From positions 1-28,515 of the forward strand of contig VBEI01000006.1 of assembly GCA_005882715.1 (NCBI GenBank): DNA of 28,515 nucleotides. Direction: 5' to 3'. The DNA is from Chloroflexota bacterium (lineage in GTDB: Bacteria > Chloroflexota > Dehalococcoidia > SM23-28-2 > RBG-16-64-32). The notes below the pieces were generated by a model, which searched no databases, was not told the DNA's origin, and worked only from the letters and a program-made list of their open reading frames with translations. Shown here one piece after another: positions 16,836 through 25,101 of this stretch. Each line of letters opens with the position of its first letter. Position 1 is the stretch's first letter. Both the position numbers and the translations under genes were made by a program.

Positions 16836-17165
16836 CTAATCCAATTGCGATTTGATAGCCGGATTGCCGGACGCGGCTGTCCGCATCACCGTCCACACAT
16901 CCGATGAATCAGCGAAGTCGCGGTCAGTTAGGTGGTCGGTCAGCAGGGAAAGCGTGTCACGCCAGGAGCCGAGGACGGCGCGCATAATGTGGGCGGCGCG
17001 CTCATCAATGCGCGCAGTCTCTATCCCACCCATATCACCAGCAATCAGGCCGAAATCAAATAGAGCCCGTTCGCAGCCCTTCACGAGGTAGCTGCAGGCA
17101 ATGCGCTGCGCTTCAAGCTCCCGTGCATCAGGATTCAGTACGAGGCGACGGCGCGGTGACGCCAT
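16836..17165 (-). CDS. Small CX6C / LGSW protein, first gene of cassette B, unrecognised family
   Basis: A 109-residue paralogue of the small protein at 13896-14258. I start it at the ATG at 17165, seven bases after a strong AAGGAG, rather than ten codons upstream. It carries IACSYLVKGC (Cys24 and Cys31, again CX6C) and VLGSWRDTLSLL; the distance between the motifs is exactly that of the paralogue. It is predicted mostly helical, with no signal peptide or membrane helix. Because the kinase that follows lacks any sensory region, this protein is the best candidate in the cassette for supplying or modulating the input. The function is unknown and I do not recognise the family. Confidence 0.82.
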   Translation of the reverse strand: MASPRRRLVLNPDARELEAQRIACSYLVKGCERALFDFGLIAGDMGGIETARIDERAAHIMRAVLGSWRDTLSLLTDHLTDRDFADSSDVWTVMRTAASGNPAIKSQLD

Positions 17166-17284
17166 GCCTAACTCCTTTCCGATAAGTAGCAGCAACCAGA
17201 CGAGCGCTGGCCGGTTAATATCTGTTCACCATAAATAGATGGAGCGTGGTCCGTTACGTTACGTGTGCCGCTCGATAATCTTCG

Positions 17285-17896
17285 GTGAAGATGTCGATCG
17301 CAGCGGGACTCACCAATCTCGGAGTGCTCGCCATCGTCGTTCATCCGATCCCGTTCTTTAACGAGCGTTCGCCTGTCAGAAGGGCTCCCCGCGGCGTCGG
17401 TTACCACAATGACCCTGCGGAGCCTGGAGGCGGGCTGGGCCTGCGCCATCTTGCCGATAGTGTCGACAAGCGCTATGTGATGGCGCTGCGGCTTACGCTA
17501 CGACCGCGCTGGCGTCGTTTCTCTATGCCACGGTTTACCTGGGATGGCAGGCCCTGTACCATTCTTCACGTTTTCGCCCTTGGCTTGGGCGGTAGCATCC
17601 CCGGCCGGCCCGCCTTCCAGGCCGAGTTCTTCGGCTTAAGAGCCTTTGGCGCGATCCAGGGACTCGCCTTCACCATCGCAACGCTCGGCGAGCTGGCTGG
17701 CCCGGTCTTTGCCGGCTGGCCTTACGACATGACCGACAGCTACCGCCTCGCCTTTGTCATCTTGTCCGCGGGCTCGCTGCTGGCGGTCCCTCTGGTCCTG
17801 TCTGTGCACAAGCCTGCGGCGTCGACTACCACAGCTGGCTCTACTGGCCCACACGCCGCGGCGCAGGTCTGTGACGCACAATTAACCGCCTGTTAA
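17285..17896 (+). pseudogene. Decayed C-terminal half of an MFS transporter
   Basis: Three blocks in two frames spell the second half of a major facilitator protein. The first, AGLTNLGVLAIVVHPIPFF followed by LGLRHLADSVDKRYVMAL, matches helix 7 and the 8-9 loop of monocarboxylate-type MFS proteins. The second, ATTALASFLYATVYLGWQAL, is read one frame over, from about 17486 to 17565. The third returns to the first frame: FALGLGGSIPGRPAFQAEFF, then GELAGPVFAGWPYDMTDSYR and a final helix to VLSVHKP. Two compensating indels and the absence of the N-terminal six helices mark it as non-functional. Nothing recognisable precedes it except the upstream region of cassette B. Confidence 0.72.
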
Positions 17897-18025
17897 AGCG
17901 CCGTTTATTTCGCTACACCGGGCCTGCGCCAGAATAGAAAACGTGGAGAGATCTGAGTTCACCGGTAACGAGACAGTAAGGTGTGACTTTCGTCACAGTG
18001 TTCGGCCCTCTGTTGGGTTAGGCTC

Positions 18026-18055
18026 TTGACAGATGGCATTGACTTGGAGTAGAAA
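18026..18055 (+). promoter_or_regulatory. Probable promoter of the TetR-exporter operon
   Basis: TTGACA at 18026-18031 is a perfect -35 box. After 18 bases TAGAAA (18050-18055) matches four of six -10 positions. The start point would fall inside the palindrome at 18059-18072. It drives the TetR gene at 18108. Confidence 0.55.
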
Positions 18056-18058
18056 AAG

Positions 18059-18072
18059 AATGAGCGTTCGTT
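18059..18072. promoter_or_regulatory. Probable TetR operator
   Basis: AATGAGCGTTCGTT is an imperfect palindrome (10 of 14 positions symmetric) of the AATGAxCGTTCATT kind bound by many TetR-family repressors. It overlaps the predicted transcription start just upstream of the TetR gene, which fits autorepression. Confidence 0.5.
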
Positions 18073-18107
18073 TTAAAAACCGAATACTCGTTTTCGGAGG
18101 ACGGGCA

Positions 18108-18728
18108 ATGCCAAAAGTTACAGACGCACACCTGGAAGCACGCCGCCAGCAAATTCTGGATGCTGCAACCGAATGTTTCGCCCGTAAGGGCTTTCATCGC
18201 TCAACGATGCATGACATATGTCAGATGGCCGAGCTAAGTCCCGGTGCCGTCTATCGCTATTTTCAAAGCAAGGACGAAATTATCGAGGCGATGGAGGAGC
18301 AGGGGCGCCAGCATAGCGCCGCAGTCATCGATGCCGTGACCAGCGAACGCACCGAGACGCTGGACGTACTCGAAGGTCTTGTAGATGTCTTCTTTAGCAA
18401 ACTTGAAGACGTCCGCGACTGCGCTGTACACATCGAGCTCTGGGCCGAGGCCCTGAGCAATCCGAAGATCAAGCAGACCGTCGTCCGGATTGATGAAAGC
18501 ATTCGCAACGCCTTCATTCAACGGATCGTCAGCGCTGCTCAACATCGCGGCGAAATCAACGCCGCTTTGGATCCGGACGCGGTCGCGAGAGTGATGATGG
18601 CCTTCTGGGACGGCCTCGTCCTTCAGAAGACCCTAGATCCAGAAGTAGACATATGGAAATACGTCGCCGTCATGAAGGCAATGATTGGCGGTACATTTTG
18701 GCAGAAAACGGAAGCTGGAAGGAGTTGA
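18108..18728 (+). CDS. TetR/AcrR-family transcriptional repressor
   Basis: A 206-residue protein starting at the ATG at 18108, which has a GGAGG site; the frame upstream to 18033 runs over the promoter and is not coding. The N-terminus carries the TetR helix-turn-helix: ILDAATECFARKGFHRSTM, then ICQMAELSPGAVYRYFQSKD (about 37-56). The C-terminal ligand-binding domain is of the type with HIELWAEALSNP, common in regulators of lipid or drug exporters. It is followed closely by a 62-residue gene and an MMPL exporter, so it probably represses its own operon and responds to a substrate of the pump. Confidence 0.93.
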   Translation: MPKVTDAHLEARRQQILDAATECFARKGFHRSTMHDICQMAELSPGAVYRYFQSKDEIIEAMEEQGRQHSAAVIDAVTSERTETLDVLEGLVDVFFSKLEDVRDCAVHIELWAEALSNPKIKQTVVRIDESIRNAFIQRIVSAAQHRGEINAALDPDAVARVMMAFWDGLVLQKTLDPEVDIWKYVAVMKAMIGGTFWQKTEAGRS

Positions 18729-18733
18729 TTGGT

Positions 18734-18922
18734 ATGCTAAGCTTCCTCACCGACGAACTCGTTTGGGCGGCAATCCGCGAACGCGAGGACGAGGCCCGTA
18801 ACACACACCCCCACACGGCAGGCTGGCCTCAGACCGAACGATCTATGGCCGCGCCGAAGCCGCTGGGCGGCTGGCTCTCGATCCTGCGCAAGCCACCGAC
18901 TCAGGCGACGGAATACCGTTAG
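18734..18922 (+). CDS. Small 62-residue protein between repressor and exporter, unknown function
   Basis: Starts at the ATG at 18734, nine bases after GGAG and five after the TetR stop. It reads MLSFLTDELVWAAIRERE, continues with an acidic/basic helical stretch, and ends in a Pro/Gly-containing tail (GGWLSILRKPP). There is no membrane helix and no recognisable domain. Its position inside the repressor-exporter operon and its proper ribosome binding site argue that it is real. A 122-base gap without recognisable signals separates it from the exporter. Confidence 0.55.
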   Translation: MLSFLTDELVWAAIREREDEARNTHPHTAGWPQTERSMAAPKPLGGWLSILRKPPTQATEYR

Positions 18923-19044
18923 GGCTAGCAATCGAACTCGGGGTGCGGCCTGCCGCCAAACAGGTCGATTTGAACATGGCTCATTCGTCGCAATACTGAG
19001 CGGGGAAGAGGCTCCGCTCCGCTGGAGTAAGGGAGGCACCCAAC

Positions 19045-21300
19045 GTGGCGTTATCACTGCTATCAACTGAAGGTCTCGCGCGGGTCTCGGCGCGCCGCCC
19101 CTGGACTATCGTCGGGATCTGGGTCGTCGTCATCGTCGCCTCAATGGCTGCGATCGGCGTGCTCCTGTCAGGGGCCTTGACGACAGACGTGTCCCTCACG
19201 AACGGCCCCGAGTCGCAGCGGGCCGAAGATCTGCTCAAGGACCATCTTCGCGGTCCAGAGCCAACGAACGAAGTTGTCATCGTACGCTCCGACTCCGCGA
19301 CGGTAGACGACCCGCAGTTCCGTGAGGTAGTTGATGGAGTTTACGGTAAGATCTCAGCGCTTGGTACGGGGATCATCTCAAAGGGCACCAACTTCTATCA
19401 GTCGAACGACCCGTCCCTCGTTTCCGCCGACCGCCACACAACGATATTGCCGTTCGTCATGGCCGGCGACCACGAGGAAGCGCAGGACAGGATCGATCCG
19501 GTCTTAAACATCGTCAAGCAGGTCGATGGCTCGCAGGGCTTCCACATCCTGATCACCGGCCGCGCGAGCATGAGCGACGAGCTGCAAACGCAGGCGCAGC
19601 ATGACCTCGAGACCGGCGAGTCCATCGGGATACCGATCGCGCTGGTAGTGCTGATTATCGTGTTTGGGGCGCTCCTGGCAGCGGGCGTACCTCTCGTTCT
19701 CGGCATCCTGGCGATCGTTGTCGCCGTCGGCCTCTCGGCCCTGCTCGGGCATGTCTCTCAGCTCTCGTTCTTCATCACCAACGTGATCACAATGATGGGC
19801 CTGGCGGTCGGCATCGACTACTCTTTATTCATCGTCTCCCGCTACCGGGAGGAGCGCGCCAAGGGACTGGCGAAGGAAGATGCGATCGCGGTCACCGGCG
19901 CGACGGCTTCGCGCGCCGTCTTCTTTAGCGGTATGACAGTCGTCCTCGCCCTCTTCGGCATGCTCCTTGTCCCAAGTACGATCTTCCGTAGCCTCGGCGC
20001 AGGCGCCATCATCGTCGTCCTGGTTTCGGTCATGATCTCGTTGACATTGCTGCCGGCCATGCTCGGCCTTCTCGGGGACAGGGTGAACGCCGTGCGCGTC
20101 CCGTTTATTGGTAAGGGGGCCATCGCGGCGGACCATGAGAAGCACGGCGGGTTCTGGGACCGCGTCACGCGTTTCGTTATGCGCTACCCCGTGGTCGCGC
20201 TCGTCGCAGCCGCGGCCCTGCTAATCGCGCTTGCCGTGCCCTACATCGATATCAAGACAGGTAGCGCCGGCGTCAGCACTCTGCCAGACGGTCTTCGCTC
20301 CAAAGAGGGATTCCAGATATTGCAGAGCGAGTTCTCATACGGACTCGTGACTCCAGCGGAAATCGCCATCCAGGGTGACGTAAACGGCGCGGCGGTTCAG
20401 GGTGCGCTGCGCCGCCTCGATGCGGTCCTTGGACAGCATCCCGAGTTCAGTCACGGCGCCTTTACGGCAAACAGCAGCGGCGACGTTGCACTCTACTCAG
20501 TGCCGGTGAACGGTGATCCGACAGCGAACGGGACGTTGGATTCTGTGCGTGCGCTGCGGTCGAAGTATATTCCTGAAGCCTTTAGCGCCGTGGACGCGAA
20601 AGTGATGGTCGGTGGCCAGAGCTCAGGATCGCTTGACTACATCAACACGACTGAAGATTACACACCGATTGTGATTGGCTTCGTGCTCGGGCTCAGCTTC
20701 ATCTTGCTGACTATTGTCTTCCGTTCGATCGTTGTGCCGATCAAGGCGATCATCATGAACCTGCTCTCAGTGGGTGCCGCCTACGGGCTGTTGGTGCTGG
20801 TCTTTCAGAAGGGCGTCGGCAATGAACTGCTCGGCTTCCAGCAGGTGGACATCATCGAGGCGTGGGTGCCGCTCTGGACCTTCTCGATCCTCTTCGGTCT
20901 CTCAATGGACTACCACGTCTTCCTCCTCAGCCGTATCCGCGAGCGCTTCGACCGCACGAAGGACAACCGCGAGTCGGTTGCCTTCGGCGTGCGCTCGACT
21001 GCGGGCATAATCACCGGAGCTGCGCTGATCATGGCCGCAGTATTCGGGGGTATTGCCCAGGGCGATCTCGTGATGTTCCAGCAGATGGGTTTCGGCCTTG
21101 CCGTCGCCGTGCTTCTGGACGCCACTGTCGTACGCTCAGTCCTCGTCCCGGCAGCCATGGAACTGCTGGGCGACCGGAACTGGTACCTGCCGCCGTTCCT
21201 GCGGTGGCTTCCGGACCTTCGCGAGCGAGAAGGGAAGGAAGCAGCAGTTGAGGAACCTCGCTGGGCGGCACGGCATAGAGAAGGCGCCGAAGCCTCGTAG
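19045..21300 (+). CDS. MMPL/RND-family exporter
   Basis: A 751-residue integral membrane transporter of the MMPL branch of the RND superfamily, which exports lipids or other hydrophobic compounds using the proton gradient. It has the duplicated layout: helix 1 at about 22-42, an extracytoplasmic domain, then five helices, and the same again in the second half. The two proton-relay Asp-Tyr pairs are visible: Asp258-Tyr259 in VGIDYSLFIVSRYREE and Asp622-Tyr623 in GLSMDYHVFLLSRIRE. The GTG start has GGGAGG upstream. A strong terminator follows. The TetR protein upstream is its probable regulator. The substrate is not predictable. Confidence 0.93.
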   Translation: MALSLLSTEGLARVSARRPWTIVGIWVVVIVASMAAIGVLLSGALTTDVSLTNGPESQRAEDLLKDHLRGPEPTNEVVIVRSDSATVDDPQFREVVDGVYGKISALGTGIISKGTNFYQSNDPSLVSADRHTTILPFVMAGDHEEAQDRIDPVLNIVKQVDGSQGFHILITGRASMSDELQTQAQHDLETGESIGIPIALVVLIIVFGALLAAGVPLVLGILAIVVAVGLSALLGHVSQLSFFITNVITMMGLAVGIDYSLFIVSRYREERAKGLAKEDAIAVTGATASRAVFFSGMTVVLALFGMLLVPSTIFRSLGAGAIIVVLVSVMISLTLLPAMLGLLGDRVNAVRVPFIGKGAIAADHEKHGGFWDRVTRFVMRYPVVALVAAAALLIALAVPYIDIKTGSAGVSTLPDGLRSKEGFQILQSEFSYGLVTPAEIAIQGDVNGAAVQGALRRLDAVLGQHPEFSHGAFTANSSGDVALYSVPVNGDPTANGTLDSVRALRSKYIPEAFSAVDAKVMVGGQSSGSLDYINTTEDYTPIVIGFVLGLSFILLTIVFRSIVVPIKAIIMNLLSVGAAYGLLVLVFQKGVGNELLGFQQVDIIEAWVPLWTFSILFGLSMDYHVFLLSRIRERFDRTKDNRESVAFGVRSTAGIITGAALIMAAVFGGIAQGDLVMFQQMGFGLAVAVLLDATVVRSVLVPAAMELLGDRNWYLPPFLRWLPDLREREGKEAAVEEPRWAARHREGAEAS

Positions 21301-21325
21301 CGAGAAAATACTCTCCCTTGGGCTA

Positions 21326-21365
21326 GCGTGGGCGGCTCCGACGAGCCGTCCACGCCCTTTCTTTA
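21326..21365 (+). terminator. Intrinsic terminator after the MMPL exporter
   Basis: A 12-base-pair stem (21326-21337 with 21344-21355, one G-U pair, 6-base loop) is followed by a pyrimidine tract, CCTTTCTTT. It sits 25 bases after the exporter stop. The following 146 bases (to 21511) are A/T-richer and presumably hold the promoter of the next gene; TAAAGT at 21443 is a possible -10 box. Confidence 0.8.
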
Positions 21366-21511
21366 GTACCGATCGCGCAGCTCGGCGGGACGCTTTCACT
21401 CATTATTCACTGCGCGTTGGTTTTACTGATTATCAACGTCTGTAAAGTATTAGTTAACAGCCCTGCGAGCAGCCGGACTTGCAGGAAACGGCGAGTCCTA
21501 GGGAGGTTTAC

Positions 21512-23500
21512 ATGCATCGGACGCGGGGGGACTTTCCCCAAGCACAGACAACGACATTAGCGTGGCCGGTAAGGCCACTGGTCGCCGGCATCGTCGCGGC
21601 AATTCTGGCCGCTTTGGCGCTGCTGGTGTGCTTGGGAATCGGCTGGCCCATTCCCGCTTCGGCGGTCCACGACGATGGCGAATTCGAGCTTGACGGCAAC
21701 ATCCCGGATGGAGCAGCGGCCGGGCCGGATTGGGGATCTGTCTTTGATTCCGCCGGCAACGTCGCCGATCTCCATGGAGGCCTCGCCGCCGGATTCCTGA
21801 TGGATGATATCTCGCCGGCCGGCGCGGTTGACCACACCGTGTTCACGTCCGGCGGGACGAAGAACAACCAGCAGCCTTCTGCCTGGAACTGGGGCACACA
21901 GAGCGTCCCAGCCAAGGACGACCTGTCGAACGTCTACGCCTTTGGCACAGTGGATTCGAACGGCCACTTGATCATTTACGCCGGCCTGGAAAGACTGGCG
22001 CCTAACGGCGATAGCCACATCGACATCGAATTCAACCGGCAGATCATTTCGCTCGATGAAGAGCCACCCTGCGCCAACGAGCCATGCGGCTTCCTCGGAT
22101 CTAAGACCGCAGGAGACGTCCTCGTTGCCATGGATTTCACCAAAGGCGGCGACTTCGGAACACTTCGGGTCTTTCAGTGGGACGGCAGCCAGTATGTAAT
22201 AGTCGCCGGCGGCTCAATGACCGGCGCCGGTTGTAACGCGGCCGACACTATCTGTGGTTTGAACAATGCCGGGCCCAGTGATGACGGCGGGCCTTGGCCC
22301 AACTACGACAACCACGGCAATGTCATAGCGACCCTCGAGAAGAATGCCTTCACGGAGTTCGGAATCGACCTTACTGGGTTGCTTGGTGCCACCCCTTGTA
22401 TCGGCTCCTTCCAGGCCCACACAAGGACATCCCAGGGTAATCCCGAGGACCTGAGCACAGCGGAACTTAAGGACTTCGCCGCACCGGAGCCGCTACCGCT
22501 CTGCGGCATTCACTGGCAGAAAGTGGACGGCCAGGACAACCTCCTGTCCGGCGCTACTTTCGAGGTCTGCCGCACTCACGACGGCAACGGTGTTGATATC
22601 ACCGACGAATGCCAGTCTGTAACCGACAACCAGCCGCCGGACGGCGACCCGACCGGCGGCAAGTTCGACCTAACAATCACCGTGCCGGGCACGTACCGTA
22701 TTTGCGAAACGGCGGCACCCTCCGGCTATATCGCAGACCCCGGTTGTAGGACAGTCGTCGTTACCGGCGCAGGCGCCTTCTTCGCCGAAGGTCCGTTCGT
22801 CAACAACACGCCGACATCTCCACCATCCACGACGCCTTCGGACACTCCAACGCCGACGGCGACTGAAACAGAGACTCCGACGCCGACACCAACGGAGACC
22901 GAGACTCCGACGCCGACACCAACGGAGACCGAGACTCCGACGCCGACACCAACGGAGACCGAGACTCCGACGCCGACACCAACGGAGACCGAGGCCCCGA
23001 CGCCAACACCAACTGACACCGAGACCCTGACGCCGACGGACACTCCAACGCCGACACCGACGGAGACCGAGACTCTGACGCCTACAGATACGCCGACGCC
23101 GACGCCCACGGACACTCCAACCCCGACGCCCACGGAGACCGAGACTCCAACGCCGACGCCCACGGAGACGCCGACGCCGACAGCCACCGCGACGCCCACG
23201 CCAACAGCAACGGCAACTCGAACAGCGACTCCGACTGCGACGCCAACGGCAACTCGATCGGCTTCGCGTACTCCGACTTCGTTGGCCGTAGGCCGGACCG
23301 CAGCGCCGCCGACACCGGCGGTATTAGCGGTTGCCGCCTTCCCTCAGACTGGCGATGGCTCAGTGGGCGACCGCGATCTCAACCTGCGCTGGGCGATTCT
23401 CGCGATCGCAGGCGCGTTCGTTGTCGGCTTCGGTATCACAACCCTCGCCCGTGTTCGAGCCCGGGGGCAGGCTAAAGTCGAGGTCCGTAGCGACGACTAA
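21512..23500 (+). CDS. Surface-anchored protein with SpaA-like isopeptide domain and Thr/Pro repeat stalk
   Basis: A 662-residue exported protein, starting at the ATG at 21512 behind AGGGAGG. A signal helix lies at about 22-44 with a likely cleavage after ASA51. An N-terminal domain (52-330) has paired cysteines and is of adhesin type, not further assigned. A SpaA/prealbumin-like domain (about 330-431) has the residues that form an internal isopeptide bond: Lys337 in WQKVD, Glu399 in ICETAAPSGY and Asn431 in FVNN. A TPTPTETE stalk follows (about 435-590). The C-terminus has FPQTG (610-614), a helix (about 624-646) and a basic tail, a sortase-like sorting signal. No sortase gene is in the window. 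It looks like a cell-surface adhesin or coat protein. Confidence 0.85.
   Translation: MHRTRGDFPQAQTTTLAWPVRPLVAGIVAAILAALALLVCLGIGWPIPASAVHDDGEFELDGNIPDGAAAGPDWGSVFDSAGNVADLHGGLAAGFLMDDISPAGAVDHTVFTSGGTKNNQQPSAWNWGTQSVPAKDDLSNVYAFGTVDSNGHLIIYAGLERLAPNGDSHIDIEFNRQIISLDEEPPCANEPCGFLGSKTAGDVLVAMDFTKGGDFGTLRVFQWDGSQYVIVAGGSMTGAGCNAADTICGLNNAGPSDDGGPWPNYDNHGNVIATLEKNAFTEFGIDLTGLLGATPCIGSFQAHTRTSQGNPEDLSTAELKDFAAPEPLPLCGIHWQKVDGQDNLLSGATFEVCRTHDGNGVDITDECQSVTDNQPPDGDPTGGKFDLTITVPGTYRICETAAPSGYIADPGCRTVVVTGAGAFFAEGPFVNNTPTSPPSTTPSDTPTPTATETETPTPTPTETETPTPTPTETETPTPTPTETETPTPTPTETEAPTPTPTDTETLTPTDTPTPTPTETETLTPTDTPTPTPTDTPTPTPTETETPTPTPTETPTPTATATPTPTATATRTATPTATPTATRSASRTPTSLAVGRTAAPPTPAVLAVAAFPQTGDGSVGDRDLNLRWAILAIAGAFVVGFGITTLARVRARGQAKVEVRSDD
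22871..23270 (+). repeat. Tandem repeat array encoding the Thr/Pro stalk
   Basis: Three exact 30-base copies (22891-22920, 22921-22950, 22951-22980) encode TETETPTPTP. A fourth copy (22981-23010) has three changes. Diverged 6-, 18- and 24-base relatives continue to about 23270. The exact copies indicate recent slippage or unequal exchange, so stalk length probably varies between strains. The lack of spacers excludes a CRISPR array. Confidence 0.9.
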
Positions 23501-23528
23501 TCGCCAGACAGGGTCTGGCCCGAACTGG

Positions 23529-23564
23529 CGGCGGAAGGACAGTTCCTTCCGCCGTTCGCATTTT
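23529..23564 (+). terminator. Intrinsic terminator between the surface protein and malic enzyme
   Basis: An 11-base-pair perfect stem (23529-23539 with 23544-23554, loop CAGT) is followed after six bases by TTTT. It ends the plus-strand surface-protein transcript. As the malic enzyme converges on it, the stem may also act on the minus strand, though no T-run exists on that side. Confidence 0.75.
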
Positions 23565-23568
23565 GGAG

Positions 23569-24933
23569 CTATTCCTCCACGAAGTAGTCGGGATCCAGGT
23601 CCCGCCCGGCGACCCCGGCGTCTATGCAAGCGCGGGCGACGGCGTGTGCAACCGCCGTGTGCACCGGCTTCTCCAGCGGGTTCGGCAGCAATTGCCCCTC
23701 CGGGGTGGCAGCAACTATCGCCTCGCTGGCCGCCTCAAAGGCGGCCTGCGGGGCTGATTTGGCGCCGGCATCCAGCAACCCGCGGCAGGCGCCGGGATAA
23801 CACAGCAGGTTGTTGATCGCGGCGCCTCCCTCGGCAATGCGCGCACCCGCCTCCATTGCTGCCGTCGCATCAATCTCTGGTCGCGGGTTGGAAAGCGCAA
23901 AGATAAATTGCCCCGGCCGCACCATCGATGGCTCGATAAGGGCGGGCTGGCCGGTTGTCGCAATGACTACATCACACTTTCCGCAGATCTCTTCGATATC
24001 GGACGCAGTTCCCCCGCTTGCCACCAGTAGTTCGATGGCTTCCGGCAAGCGATCGGCGCCGAGAACGGAGTTGCCCGTGTAGTGCATTAGCGAGCGCGCT
24101 ATCGCGAGACCGGCAGCCCCCAGTCCGATCTGGCCGATGAGTAGCTGTTGGGGCGTCGTCTCGGCCAGGCGGGAGGCGTTGATCAGCGCCGCCAGTACCA
24201 CGGCCGCCGTGCCGTGCTGGTCATCATGGAACGCGGCAACGCCGACGGCTTCCTGCACACGTCTCTCAACTTCGAAGCATTTCGGAGAGGCGATATCCTC
24301 GAGCTGGATGACGCCGAATGACGGGGAGATGGCCGCCGCCGCCTGGACGATGTCGTCGGCGTCCTGGCTGCGTAGCGCTATCGGGAAGGCGTTCACCCCG
24401 ACGAGGTGCGCTAGGAGCGCCGCCTTGCCCTCCAGGATAGGCATTGCGGCCAGCGGACCGAGGTTCCCGAGCCCCAGGACGGCCGAACCGTCGCTAATAA
24501 TCGCGACGGTATTAGCGATAATCGTGTAGTGGTCCGCGAGTGAAGGGTCCTCGTAGATACGCCGGCAGACCTCTCCTACGCCGGGCGTGTATACCCGGCC
24601 GAGATCAGCGAACGTGTCGATTGGCATTTGTGGGACAACCCGGATCTTGCCGCCGAGGTGGGCCGAAAGGACCTCGTCGCGCAGCTCAAGGACGGTCGTC
24701 TCCGGCATCTCATCAAGTTCGGAGACGATAGCGTCGAGCTCGGCCAGCGACTCAACGAGGAGGTCAACATCGCGCACCATCGAGGTCCGGCTCTGATGGA
24801 CGGTCCGGATGTCGCCGACGCTGGCACCATGCCGCGCCACTACCCCCAGAACCCCGGCGAGGACGCCGACCTGCTGTACATTCTTTACCCGCAGGGTGCG
24901 GAAGAACTGCGGTTTCTGCGGATCGCGCGGCAT
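23569..24933 (-). CDS. NAD(P)-dependent malic enzyme with N-terminal ACT-like domain
   Basis: A 454-residue enzyme that oxidatively decarboxylates malate to pyruvate. Residues 10-85 form an ACT-like regulatory domain (FRTLRVKNVQQVGVLAGVL). The catalytic part has Tyr115 in VYTPGVGEVC, Lys170 in PILEGKAAL, metal ligands Glu212-Asp213 in QLEDI and Asp237-Asp238 in FHDDQHGTA, and the nucleotide-binding loop GQIGLGAAG (267-275), followed by a complete C-terminal Rossmann domain. The ATG at 24933 has GGAGG upstream. The ACT domain suggests allosteric control, perhaps by an amino acid. The gene stands alone, divergent from the cupredoxin lipoprotein. I cannot tell NAD from NADP preference with confidence. 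Confidence 0.93.
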   Translation of the reverse strand: MPRDPQKPQFFRTLRVKNVQQVGVLAGVLGVVARHGASVGDIRTVHQSRTSMVRDVDLLVESLAELDAIVSELDEMPETTVLELRDEVLSAHLGGKIRVVPQMPIDTFADLGRVYTPGVGEVCRRIYEDPSLADHYTIIANTVAIISDGSAVLGLGNLGPLAAMPILEGKAALLAHLVGVNAFPIALRSQDADDIVQAAAAISPSFGVIQLEDIASPKCFEVERRVQEAVGVAAFHDDQHGTAAVVLAALINASRLAETTPQQLLIGQIGLGAAGLAIARSLMHYTGNSVLGADRLPEAIELLVASGGTASDIEEICGKCDVVIATTGQPALIEPSMVRPGQFIFALSNPRPEIDATAAMEAGARIAEGGAAINNLLCYPGACRGLLDAGAKSAPQAAFEAASEAIVAATPEGQLLPNPLEKPVHTAVAHAVARACIDAGVAGRDLDPDYFVEE

Positions 24934-25101
24934 TCTCCCTCCGTCGCCCGGTATCTGTCAGTCAATTCTAAGCGATGCGGGCTCTCTGGCTCGGATGCCC
25001 GATGCTCCGAGAACGTGACGCTATCGGTCAAAGGGGATAATCTCGACATTGCTGATCGGTCGGAATTGCTTTCAGTCGACGGCCGAAACCAAGGAGGTCT
25101 C

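Noticed and set aside
17168..17449. Minus-strand 93-residue frame upstream of cassette B
   Set aside because: It lies opposite the MFS relic, which has recognisable transporter sequence; no motif or ribosome binding site is seen.
22726..23199. Long minus-strand frame rich in VGVGVSVSV
   Set aside because: It is the complement of the Thr/Pro repeat in the surface-protein gene; such repeats stay open in several frames.
22860..23270. Repeat array as a possible CRISPR
   Set aside because: The copies are tandem without spacers, are in frame, encode TETETPTPTP, and no cas gene is present.
24628..25101. N-terminal extension of the cupredoxin lipoprotein
   Set aside because: It runs antisense through the malic enzyme start; a strong ribosome binding site and lipoprotein signal begin at 25102.
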